Origin: Geosiphon pyriformis
Lineage: Eukaryota > Glomeromycota > Glomeromycetes > Archaeosporales > Geosiphonaceae
Direction of reading: 5' to 3'
Length of the DNA: 64,000 nt
Assembly: GCA_016748015.1 (NCBI GenBank)
Contig: JAAOMT010000448.1
Location: forward strand, 121,834-185,833
Numbering within the stretch: the stretch's first letter is position 1; each line of letters begins with the position of its first letter. Below, in pieces: positions 46,176-57,321 of the stretch. The notes under the pieces were generated by a model. It saw only the letters and a list, made by a program, of their open reading frames with translations. It had not been told where the DNA came from and did no database searches. A program made the translations under genes and the position numbers.

Positions 46176-47185
46176 TTAAACTTGATAATACCTAAGTATG
46201 TTTGTTATGTTATAAGTATGGGTGAAATTAAAGGGACATTTTATAATAAAAGTAGTTCTTACTCTTAATTTTTGTTTACCCAAGGTATAGAGTTCCATGA
46301 CTCTATTCTTAATTGTATTAGCACAAACAGGTTGAGAAGTGGGGTTCAAATATTGGAATATTTTGATCAATTCAGGGTCTTCCACTGTAACAAATAGTTG
46401 CTGGCGGTTAATAAGCCAGATAACAATCATATCACGAAGTTTTTCATTATCAACTTTAATAGCAGTTACTACAGAAGGCTAGAGCAGTTTTCTAGTTAGA
46501 TTGGCCAAAAAATCATAGAAAAATTGCAATCTCACCTGTCGAAACATTTCTTCAATTAACCCATAATCTTTTTGGACATTTTGCCTTTTCTTATGATATT
46601 CTTCCATTGTGACATATACTGTTCAATGGGAAGCCTCTAAATGGCACCATAAGGGTTTTGTAGTGCCCGTAGTTCCGCAAGAAAATGGTTTATGCACACA
46701 TTTTGAGACCGTACATTTAGCTGTTTTTTTTCTTTTGTTCACTCAAATTTATCAAAATAGTCCCATACCTCACTCTGAAAACTACGTTTACTAGAGATAT
46801 TAATATTTGGACTATTTGGGTTATCAAATTCCGTTATTTTGGATTTTGAATTTTGAATCTTCAGTAACATCAGACAATGGGTTCATTTTGGTAAGTTGGA
46901 GAGCGAAGTTGTCATACATGCATAATTTTATATACCTCTTTAACTGATCATAGTAATTAAACAAAGTAATGATTGATGAACAAGTAATACAAAATATATC
47001 TTTTTTTTTAATTCCATCGAACTTGAACAAGTTCGTGGACTTCGAACCAGATCTGAACTGAACTCAGACTTGCCAAAAAGGTTCAACTTCGAACTCGAAC
47101 TGAACCTACTTTGAAAATTTGGTTCGGTTCAAGTTTAGTTCATAATTCGAACCGAATTTGAAGTTCGGTTCGGTTTGGATCCCTG
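46176..47185 (-). pseudogene. hAT transposase remnant with BED zinc finger and terminal repeat
   Basis: On the minus strand a BED finger is visible at about 46720-46590 (C...C, then GTTKPLWCHLEASH with the His pair), broken by one TGA. After MEEYHKKRQ..IEEMFRQ a probable short intron follows (donor GTGAGA near 46535). The hAT N-terminal helical domain then reads LRDMIVIWLINRQQLFVTVEDPEL and FQYLNP..PVCANTIKNRVMELY up to about 46215. The DDE core and hATC dimerisation domain are absent. At the upstream end, 47181-47185 reads CAGGG followed by ATCCAAACCGAACCGAAC, like a hAT terminal inverted repeat; CTACCAAT outside it could be an 8-bp duplication. I found no matching far end, so this is a truncated element. 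Confidence 0.72.
47025..47185. repeat. GAAC/GTTC-rich terminal region of the hAT remnant
   Basis: Many overlapping CGAACT, GAACCGAA and TTCGGTTC words, ending in GGATCCCTG. The composition is much higher in C and G than the surroundings. It is probably the subterminal repeat region bound by the transposase. Confidence 0.6.
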
Positions 47186-47387
47186 CTACCAATATTTTTA
47201 TTAATATAATATTTATTATTAAATTAATTATTTTATTTTTATAATATATATACATATATATATTTTTAAATTGATACATATAGTAAATTTAATATTATAA
47301 GAGAAATGAGATGTGACTATTCATTATCACGTGACCGATTGTGAACTATCTAATTTTTTCGAGACGCAATTTTTTTTAATGTACATC

Positions 47388-48671
47388 ATGTTTTCCAGGT
47401 TATCGCCAACACGTCTTTTAACTTTCGCCTTCCTTACTAATACCTCTACAGCTCTCATAAGGACGAATACTTCTATAAGACCTTCTTGGACAAGAATAAA
47501 ATCTTTCAAAAGAGATGTTGGTTAGAAGTTAACGCACTTTTCCGAGATTGATTTTAAGTTGGCAAAACTCATAACTCCAACTACCATTGAACTTTGTTGT
47601 CTAGCCCAATTTCAAACATTTCGTGCAGTCTCTACAAACCGCGCGAATAATCTATCAAAAAATTCAACACTATTCAAATATCGGCTGGTAGCTGGCGTAG
47701 TGTTATGTCGCAGTCCGGTCATTACTCGAGATCTAATTCCTTTCGAAGAAGAATATTACAAGTATCAACAAGTTTTAGAACAGATTCATTCCGCACAATT
47801 TCCGGTAGAGTTTTACTTTAAAAAGGGTAGTTCTGGCGAAAAATTGTGGAAAGAGAAGCTCAAACTTGAAATATCTAAAGAGATGGAGATGGCACAGCAA
47901 GAAGGTCTTGTTGCCCTGGTAAACGAAAGGCAGAAAATGGCAAGGTTCGAAATTGATAAGAATGATGAGCTCCAAGAAAGTCAAAAAGTCAATGTTGCAG
48001 ATCGAGTCACTGAAGCGGATCGGATCCAGGATATGAAATCACTTGATAGGGCTTTGCAAAGAACATTATATCTCATCGTTAAGAAACCTCGGGATCAACA
48101 TTCGTGGCAATTTCCACAAGGTGGTTTAGAAAAGCAGGAAAATCTGTACCAGGTATGCTGCAAAAAATTCAGAATTAGTTTCGGCGAATTCACGAATGAT
48201 TCAAATATAGAGATCTTTTAATCCGAAATTGACTTCCGAAAGAGTTTATCCTTTATCGTATCCCTATCACATGACTTTGCTCTTGCTATCTTGAATAAAA
48301 CAACAAAAGGCAGCTAAACGGGAATTGGCAGAGGAATGTGGGCGGGACATGGATGTTTGGTTTGTGGGACGGCGTCCAATAGGGGTTTACCAATACAGAT
48401 TCGTCGAACCTATTGTTTTTGATCAAAACCGTTTTGACGGAGCAAAGGTGGTGAAAATTTTCTCTTTAGTTTCATCTAATCTTTTTCCCGAGTTTTCACT
48501 AATTGATTTATTTACTAGGTTTTTTTTATGAAAGCTCACATCTTCGCTGGTCAAGCAAAAGTAGACCATAATGAAATTGTAGATTTTGCATGGGTCACCA
48601 AACAAGAGATGCAGGAATATGTGCACCCGGATTATTATGCGGCTGTAAAAGATATGCTTGCGTCATTCTAA
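47388..48671 (+). CDS. MRPL46: Mitochondrial large-subunit ribosomal protein mL46
   Basis: Model: 47388-47520, 47605-48152, 48310-48447, 48519-48671 (GT-AG, phases 1, 0, 0), 323 aa. mL46 is a structural protein of the mitochondrial large ribosomal subunit with a Nudix-type fold. The first ~45 residues (MFSRLSPTRLLTF...) are basic, hydroxylated and free of acids until the end, a good import presequence. LVAGVVLCRSPVITRDLIPFE is the family N-terminus, and WQFPQGGLE begins the Nudix box G-x5-E-x7-REL-x-EE-x-G at about residues 217-238, complete and split by intron 2. GAKVFFMKAHIFAG spans intron 3, as in other mL46 proteins. An alternative start is ATG 47559, without the presequence; intron 1 (donor GTTAGA) is the least certain part. 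Convergent with the gene at 49406-51566. Confidence 0.88.
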
Positions 48672-49405
48672 TGGGATTTTAAAAAAATCTGATGAAAGCA
48701 AGGTTAATTTCATAGGCATCTTTGGTAATAAGTTAAAGTCAAGGATAAAATTGAAATTTTAAAACCTACGAAAAGGCTACTTTAATCTCAATAATTGTAA
48801 TCGGTTAAAATTTTATTTTGGAAATTTGAGTCGTTCCGTCCGAACGCAAACAAGATATATACAAATTCGTATTGCGCTACTGATGCTCGTAATTGTTTTT
48901 TTAGTTTAAGAATTTTTGATAGCTGATCTTTTTGTTCGTACCGGATCACAAACAACAGAACGTAGGAAAGAACAGAAAGTAGGAAAGAACAGGAAACAAA
49001 ACTATGTAAAGGGATCGCAAAACGTAAGACAGAACGATAAATTTTAAAAATAAACTCATTCAAGTTTACCACTGCTGATAATATACCAAGGATTGCGAAT
49101 TCCATTATAGGGATTGACTAGAATGGCGAGAGAAAAGTCACTCGAGTAATTCACAAAGGTATATTGTGCAAGGTCTAACAGAAAAAAGATTTCTGTTGAA
49201 TCAAACAAAGAAAATAAAGATTGAATGATTCCCCGTCCAGCGGGGTACATAGGCTTCACCAAATTAATACAATGGTAAATATATTGATTGGGCCGTCTCC
49301 ACCGTGGAACGAGGTTTTAAGTTGTATCGAGAGGTAAATTTTACAGTAATGTTCAGTTTGAATAGAGGAGCGAATTCATAATATAATTTTTTTTTAAAAA
49401 AGCAT
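48672..49405. other. Convergent intergenic region
   Basis: 734 bp between the ends of mL46 and the CaaX-type gene; it should contain both 3' UTRs. Two minus-strand ORFs here (48788-49105 and 49056-49262) have no family resemblance and probably are 3' UTR. No terminator-like structure was clear. Confidence 0.5.
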
Positions 49406-51566
49406 CTAACAAATGATACAACAGCACTTTGAAGCTTCCACGATGCCATCGTCTTCCAAATCGATTTTTTTGCTTTTCTTGCCCTTTTTGTCCTTTTTAT
49501 TTTTTCCCACATTTTCACTTCCTTCCTCAGAAGCTTGAATGCTTTGTAAATCCAAAGTATGTGGTCTTGCATCGAGTTCAGTCGAGGTAATGACAATTTT
49601 GGGATTGAGATTTTCTTGATGTTGTGACTAGTATTCAAGAAAAAATTAGATAATTTTCATGAAAAATTTGGAATATAAATTAGTTGAGGTAAAATATCAT
49701 ACAATTTGAAGATCTCCAGATCCCCTGGTCTCAATATTGATGGAATCTCGGTCTGACGGTTGCAAATCCCAGGAAATGGATTTTGATGGGTGTTCAGACT
49801 ATGTAATTAAATAATTGTTAAAAATATCAATTAAAAACACATGTGAAAATAACACATGATCCGGGAATTTTCCTTGCAATGAATAAATAATCAATTTACC
49901 TTGACGGAACTATCACACAGACTGGAATCATCTTCGTCTTTTACAGCCATAACCCATTCTTCTCGGCGAGCTCGCCTTCCAAATCTTGCGGTATCATCAA
50001 TAACACTAGTATCATTGACGTTCGGAACAGTGTTATCAGGGGCAGAATTACTTCTATCAACATGAGGTTCAGGAATAACAGGAGTTTGCTGTTTGTGACT
50101 AGGAATCGGAGGTCGAATGTCTGTGCGAATAGGTGTGTGGACTCTAGAATTAACTGAACTTTGTCGAGAACGAGTTTTAGGGCGAGTTCCGGGCTGTGAA
50201 GTTCGTCTTCTTGGATAAGTCGGATATTTCTTTGGTAAATCGAATAAATTTTCGACTTGATCAGTAATATCATTATAACCGTTTTCAATTGGTGTAGTCG
50301 GAGCAGAATAATCATTAGTGCTATCACTGAATTGTCCTTTCTTTCTTAACCGGTTTGCGACAGTTGGTATGATAATTTCATCATGAGGTATAATTGGTTT
50401 TTTTAGCGGAGGTAATCGATCTGTTGGTGAGGGTTCATCGTCAACCTTTCGGTTGAAAGATTTTAATATATCAGGTGAAGTGGAAATTGGTGGAGGCCGG
50501 CGACTTGGAGATGTTGATGAGGAGGTTGTAATTGTGGTAGTAGAATCAAATGTGTACAATGATGAAGAATCAGACGACTGCTGATCAACAAAGGTTGAAT
50601 TCTTTCTTGATACTGGTTCAGCAGCGTAGGAGTCTGTTTTGTTGGTCGGCGTAATCGGAGGAGAACTTGGCGGTGTATCAGGAGGAGTAGATAGACCATC
50701 AATACGATTGTATTTATTGTAATTATTTTCATCTAGGTCCATATAGTGATTGTTTGGGGAAGTAATCATCATTTTTTTGTTCTTATGTTGTTGATTTATG
50801 TTTTTCGGTTTAGTCTTATTTGCTAAAATCTGGTCATTAATTCCACCATTTTGAATGGTTTTTGAAGAAATCTTGATTTCTTTGTTTTGAATATCTCCTC
50901 GACCTTCCTGCCCACTGCCGTCATCTCCTGAGAGTGATCGTTTCTTATAACCAGGACGACCATCTTTGGAATTCATCGTTTGTTGTACTGATTTTGATGA
51001 CTGTTTCCAGCCAGAGAAATTACCACCACGATTAACTGAATAACCATCAATCATCAAGGAGTCGATATTATTTTCAGGGTCATTTGAAAAATATCGTTCT
51101 GAGCTAAAATTAGGGGATTTACGTCCAAATGCAGGATTTTCTTTTCGCTGTGACGGCTTTGAGATATTGCTATCACCAACATTGTTTTTACCTCGTTTGG
51201 GAAAATCTGCACGAGAGGGACTCTCTGATGTCACATGAATTATGGTAGAATTTCGAGGAATTTTATCTCGCTTTCGAAAAGGTTCTGGGACATGACGTTC
51301 ACTCGCGGGTAAACGTTCAGGTGTGATTTCGACGACTTCAACCGTCTATGGAAAGGGATAGCAGCAGCAGATAAGTTTGAATTAATATTATCACAAGAGT
51401 TAAAAGATGAATTAACTAAGACTGATAATATGAAGAGCTTTATACAGTTCTGATAAACAAAAGAATCAGAGATAATATCAAAATTTAAGAAAAGCCCATT
51501 TACCGAATCTTTAGTAAATCGTATTTCAAAAGCGGATGTGGAATTTGAATGTTGTCGTCTTGACAT
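49406..51566 (-). CDS. Disordered 608-aa protein with C-terminal CaaX-type cysteine cluster
   Basis: Model: 51566-51504, 51345-49900, 49798-49703, 49627-49406 (GT-AG, all phase 0), stop TAG. The protein is almost wholly low-complexity: Ser, Pro, Thr and Asn rich with proline-directed Ser/Thr clusters (STPPDTPPSSPPITPT), basic patches (PRRRTSQ, RKTRSRQSS-like) and no obvious folded domain. The C-terminus is a Lys-rich stretch (KNKKDKKGKKSKK) then DLEDDGIVEASKCCCIIC. C-I-I-C fits a CaaX prenylation box, and the two preceding Cys are candidate palmitoylation sites, so peripheral attachment to the plasma or endomembranes is likely. The cluster appears only when exons 3 and 4 are spliced on; reading through at 49899 stops after two codons. 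I do not recognise the family. A role as a membrane-tethered signalling scaffold is inference. Confidence 0.8.
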
Positions 51567-53762
51567 TTAGGTAAATTTATTTTTCATTCAAATAAAAGAT
51601 AATGTTTTTTTTGTGTGAGGTGATATTCACCCCAAGACTTGTCACCAAGAGGCTGTGAGAATATTTCTTTGAAATTGGAAGATTTTATGGTACAAGAAGA
51701 ACTGGATAAACGTGTCAGTTTCTTTTTTTTTTTTGTTGTTGTGATAAATTTCTTTCAATCCTATGAACCTTTGGCGGGGTAGGCTGTTTCGTTTCAAGCA
51801 GGGACCCAAAAGTTGTTTGAGATTTGTAACTTTTATTGGTAGTAGTGAGAAGGGAGGGATGTAACGTGTTTTACAAGTATGTAAAAGTTGTCGTTGATAA
51901 GGTGGTAGGTTTGCTTTAGCAGCGCTGCTGCGATAGAGTGAGTAGGAGAAGTGATGGAGAAAAAAGAGCGTTAGTCAACTGGTTACCAAACAGAATTTAA
52001 GAAAGCAATATAAAAGGTTGGTCCGAATAGCTTGAGGCCTATTGAAAGAAGATGCATACAAAAGGAAGTTGAAAATAGATCCAGAAGTCGTTAATAAACA
52101 AGTTCATCGAGACAAAAAAGTTCAAAAGTAGAGGAGATGAAAGTGGGAAGTAGTGTACCAAGTCAAAACCACCGTTAATATATTTACGGTTAATTTTATG
52201 AGTTGGAACAATAAAGTAGGTATATTTTGGTTTACACAATCTGTTTCCTTGGAACACTAGGTTCACAAAAAAACAAGTGGAAAGAGTACAAAGAAGTATA
52301 ATGTATTCATATACATACCTTTGCACGACTAAACGGCAGCTTAACCTCATGAGGCTTTGACAGACAGAGTAGGGAATTTTGCCAAATATTTCGAAACTCA
52401 ATAAAAAGCGAAATAAAGAATTGAAGACTTACCCCTGCTGTTTGAATTGTTAAAAGGTTTGAAAATAAAAAAGTGTTTTTTTGTCAATTAAATGGTTATT
52501 TGAAGTTTTGAACGGTTTTTAAGGAAAAACGATGAGATTTTCAGTGTAATTTTTAACGGTCCTTTGAGAAGGAAAAGATCTACATAGAACATAAAAAACT
52601 TTGCATACTTGATTTGGGGGTTTCGTGAGTCAGCAATTAGCATCAGGTTTAAGGTTCTTTAAGCATTGGGGAAAAACTTTTTTATTGAAAAGTTCATATA
52701 TGATAGCTCTCCTCCTAAAAATAATGACCAGAACTTTACTAGTCACAATAAAAGATCAGATGGCTTATTAAAATTTCATCGATGGCAACTGGTAAAGTTA
52801 AGATTAAATTTTTTTCAGAGTAATTAAAAGGCTAAGCCTTTATAGAATCTGGTGAAAATTCTCGCCAAATTTTTTTAAAGTTGCCCAAAAATTAGACAAA
52901 AAAAAAAAAAACTTTTAGGAAAAATTTTTGTAGAATATTCTAAAAAAAAAAGAAAAATCATTTAATAATGTCATTAAATGCACTTCCAATAATCCCGATT
53001 TTTCAAACTGGGCTCTCACTGTATAACCCTTTCTAGTAAGCTTTCGGCCATCGAAGAGATTTTCAGTTTTTCAATTTTTGAATTAGGTTCATTTCACAGG
53101 ATAAAAATTACTGGCTAAAAAGGTTTAAAATAAGAAATTTAATTTTTAATTTATTTTACTTTACTTTATTTTTATTTTAAATTGGGTAAATCACTTTTTA
53201 TTTATTCCTTTAAACTTTGAAAAAAAAAAAATTTTTTTTTTAGACATCTAAATATAACATAACATGACATGACGCAAGGGAAAAATATTCAAGTTGTGTA
53301 ATCATTTTTATTTTAATAAAGTTTTCCATTTTATATATCATAATAATTAATTGGTCAAAAAGATTTATCAAATCACTTGATTTTTCTTTTTAATACCAAA
53401 TTGAAAGAACAAAAAAAGAAACAAAATTTTTTTAACATAGAGCGATTCTATCAAATCATCACATGAAACATTTCTAATGGTTGATCTCTCGTGTAAATGA
53501 ATGAAAATTAATATCAAAAAAGTCTATTCCAAAAGCGTATAAGAAGAAAAAAGGTAAAAAAAAAAAAATATTTGTCAAACACCTAAGAAAGGAATGCGCA
53601 GATGGTGTTGCAAAAATAATTTAACAATGAGGGAGAACAATGAGGAGATGAATTAAAAATCAGTTTAAACAAAAAGTAAACATTCAATTATAATAAAAAC
53701 AGTTTTATCCTTCTTTTGCATATAGAAGATTTGCCCTGGGAATAGAATATGATTTTGTCAGA
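51567..53762. other. Upstream region of the CaaX-type gene; no gene seen
   Basis: It contains a pyrimidine-rich stretch near 51720-51735 and moderately AT-rich sequence. The minus-strand ORF 52401-52039 has a hydrophobic, cysteine-rich translation without family resemblance and is not supported. A 5' UTR exon of the gene could lie here. Confidence 0.45.
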
Positions 53763-53771
53763 GTATCAATA

Positions 53772-53812
53772 ATTGTTGATGATGTTGATGTTGATGTTGA
53801 TGTTGATGTTGA

Positions 53813-53847
<35 letters not shown>

Positions 53848-53930
53848 TTGATGTTGATGTTGATGTTTTTGTTTTTGTTGTTTTTGTTGTTATTGTTATT
53901 GTTATTATCGATGATGATTATTATGATGTT
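53772..53930. repeat. (GATGTT)n/(GTT)n compound microsatellite
   Basis: About ten GATGTT units grade into GTT, GATGTT and TTGTT runs. The minus-strand Asn/Ile-repeat ORF over it is an artefact. Confidence 0.9.
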
Positions 53931-53989
53931 GATATAAAGGTTTGATTCAAGTTTTTCAGGGAAAATCAAAATAGATCTTTGCATTTTAC

Positions 53990-53991
<2 letters not shown>

Positions 53992-54031
<40 letters not shown>
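53992..54031. repeat. T40 homopolymer
   Basis: Forty consecutive T. This length is error-prone in assembly, so the exact count is unreliable. It could be the A-tail of a minus-strand retroposed sequence, but nothing recognisable precedes it on that strand. Confidence 0.85.
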
Positions 54032-54504
54032 CAAAACGCAAAATGACGTAACTAAAATTCTCATGGGATCAATAAAATGATACTCCTTCTCAGAATGCAG
54101 CGTCGTTTTTCCGTAAACTCCTCAACTGTTAATAGAGAATTTTTTTTAACTGTTTCTAGTATCCCCAATTTAAATGTGATCTTTTTAATAAAGAGTTATC
54201 TTTAGGAAAAATCTAAACGTTTATGATTTTTAACTCTCTCAACTGATATGATTATCCGTTGATTAAAGCAAATAGGCCGATTTGACCCAATGTATAAACA
54301 TTAAAAAGTCTTATCTTTTCCCCAAATATTTGGTCAACAAAAAAGTAAGTTTCCAGTAACCACTGTTAAAATACCGATAAAGGTAAAGTAATTGCTCCCC
54401 GAACAGATCCCTTGCATCCCAGAGTTTCACCGTATTTCAATGAAATTCCCCATTCGGTAAAAATCAAATATTCTGTCGTCAATTTTCTATCGTGGAACTT
54501 TTGC

Positions 54505-54532
54505 CGATGATGATGATGATGATGATGATGAT
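54505..54532. repeat. (GAT)n microsatellite
   Basis: Nine GAT units, read as poly-His in one minus-strand frame; no gene support. Confidence 0.9.
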
Positions 54533-54599
54533 ATTCATTTACGATACACTGGGGGTTTTTCATTTGTTATTTCGTTAAAAGCAATCGGGCTTCTTTTTC

Positions 54600-57050
54600 G
54601 ATTTAAACAAAATGATTATTTAAATCAAAAAAATGATTATTTGAATGAAATATATGATTTATATCCAATAATTCAGCCAACTTAAAATTAATTTATATAA
54701 ATCAAATTATTCATTTTAAATAATTTGAAAAATTTTTTTTAATTAAACTGATAAATTATTTTGTATTTTGTTTAAAATATATTCAAACATAACAAACTTA
54801 TTCAAATATTTTTAAGAAACGTGAAAAAATAATAATAAACAAGTTAAACACAACAAAGCAAAAAAACAAAAATAAGTTGATTTCAAAAAAATTTTAATAA
54901 ATAAATATTAAAAATCAATGTTTGATTAAAATTCGCTTTTATTTTTATTAAAAATCAAGTAACAGATTATTTTATATTGTATATAAAAATTTAAATTATA
55001 TCTTGTTAATTGACTTAATTTTTTGTATTTATAATTTAACAAAAAAACTTGACTGTTCAAAATTATTATTATTATTATTTATAAATAAAACAAATTTTAA
55101 TATTTTAATATTTTAAAAAATTACAAAAATAATTTTTAAATAATTTTTTGTTATTATCTAATAAAATTTATTATTATTATTTTGTATATGTTTCATATTT
55201 AATACAACTTGTTAAAACCAATTATAATTAACTAATTTTTCATTTTATAAATATTTAAAAAAAAAGTTTTATATATTATTTTTATACTGGTTAAAACTTT
55301 TAAGCAAACTAATAACTAAATTAAAAATACACTTAATCTGAATTTTTACAAAAATAAAACAAATTTTTATATTTATAACAAAATTTATATTAATAGTTAA
55401 AAAAAAAACAAGTAAATTTATTATTTAGATAATTTTTTTAAGCACTAATATTATTATATAAAACAGATTTTACAACTTAGATTTAAACAAATTTAATTTT
55501 AAATTTATATATCTTATTTAAAATTAAAAACAATACAATTATATTTTAATTAACATTTTTAAAATTTAATAATGTTTTAATTTACTTTATAAAAATTAAT
55601 ACATATACAAATTAAGAAAAAAATTTTGTGATTTTTTATTTTAAAATATTTAGATTAAAAAAAAGATAATAAAATTATTAATACTTAAATTATTGTATAT
55701 TTTTTTTTAAATATTTTCTAAAAAACAGTTAATTAAATCAATAATTAAATTAAAAATTAAGTTAATAAATAAGTTAAAAAATAAATAAATTAATAATTAA
55801 TATATATATTATTTATTAACTAATACATATTTAATTATAAATAATATATATATATATTTTATTATATTTTTACAAAGTGTGGCCCAACTACTACACCTTA
55901 AGTCGTATAATGAATGATTATCATATAAAAAGATATGATTCACATATGACCAGCCACTCGTAAGATAAAAAATAAAAAAAATTTTATTTTATTAAATTAA
56001 AAACAATATATTTACAAATAAATAAATAAATAAAAAATAATTTTTTAAATATTTCTTTTTAAAATTAATACAAATTTATTTAAAAACTTTTTTGTTAATA
56101 TAATTAATATTTAAAAATAATTTGAATTTTTAAAATTTTTATATAATCTATTAAGTTTTAATATTTAAACAAAATTTTAAATATTAAAATATTATATATA
56201 TTAATTAATTATTAAATAAAAAAATTATAAGTTAAATCACTATTAAAAAATAAAATAAAAAATTTAGTTTTATTTTAATATATTAATTATAAATATTTAA
56301 TAAATTATATAAACAATAATAATAATAATAATAATAATAATAATTTAAGATATATTATATTTAAATTTAATAATAATAATAATAATAATAATAATTTAAG
56401 ATATATTATATTTAAATTTAATAATATTAAAAATAATAATATTATAATTATTATTTAAAAAAAAATTATATGTTTTAAAACTAAATAAAATTAATATATA
56501 TATTAATAAATTAATAAAAAATTTAATATTATTAATATTAAACATAAAATTAAAATATATTTTAATAATTTAAATAAAAATATAAATGTTTTTTTAATAA
56601 TATTGTTATATATATAGTTTTATTAATTTATATTATAATATTTATACAGATAAATTTACTTTAAATATATAAAAAAATATTTTAAACAAAATAAAATCCA
56701 ATTTTAAATGTTAAATTAAATAATATTATTTATAAATTAACTATTGTTTTACTTTGTTTTTTTTTTAAAAATTAATAAATTTTATATTATAAACTACTTA
56801 AATAAAATATTTAATAAAATAATTTATGTTAATTGGTTAATAACAAAATTTATTTTGGAAATTTAAGTGCAATAAAATTATAAAAAAAAATTTAAATAAA
56901 TCAAAATATAATATATTAATAAACATATTAAAACAGATTCAATAAGTGTAAAAACTTATTTGGTTATAATAAAAGTTATTTATAAAAAGCTTTTTATGGC
57001 TAAAAAAAATATATTTTGGTGTAATGAAAAAATACTTACTACAGCTTGAA
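54600..57050. other. AT-rich desert upstream of the VLIG gene
   Basis: No gene seen. Two near-identical ~60-bp units, each with an (AAT)n run followed by TTTAAGATATATTATATTTAAA, lie at about 56311-56430. At 55905-55970 a less AT-rich patch contains CATATGACCAGCCACTCG, which matches the reverse complement of the LINE 3' UTR over about 17 bases and may be the relic of a minus-strand LINE tail. Confidence 0.5.
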
Positions 57051-57189
57051 ATAATTAATACCAATAATGCAAAAATAAAAAGAGAAGCATATAAGATGAT
57101 TAGAATGTTAATAACAACTGTAGTCTGACTGCAGAGCTGAACTTGAAAAGTCTGGTTTGATTTGTAGTACGGTATGAATTCGGTGCTTT

Positions 57190-57321
57190 GGTGTAGAAAG
57201 TGAACAGTTCACGTTGTGAAACAATATTTATTTTATGATTGGCTATTCTTTAAGAGCATACTCTTTCTGAGTACATAAATACTATTTGGCCCTCAACAAT
57301 GTACCCTTACAAAAGTTTATA
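57190..57321 (+). promoter_or_regulatory. Putative promoter region of the VLIG gene
   Basis: Upstream of the start codon are the perfect inverted repeat GTGAACAGTTCAC (57200-57212), GATTGGC (an inverted CCAAT box, about 57238), AGAGCATACTCT (another inverted repeat, about 57255) and a TATA-like CATAAATAC (about 57276), about 45 bases before the ATG. None is experimentally supported. Confidence 0.35.

Noticed and set aside
48788-49262. Two minus-strand ORFs between mL46 and the CaaX-type gene
   Set aside because: No family resemblance, and they lie in the expected 3' UTR of the convergent genes.
52039-52401. 120-codon minus-strand ORF upstream of the CaaX-type gene
   Set aside because: Hydrophobic, composition-driven translation with no partner exons or motif.
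53766-54041. Asn/Ile-repeat ORF on the minus strand
   Set aside because: It is the translation of a compound microsatellite and a poly-T run.
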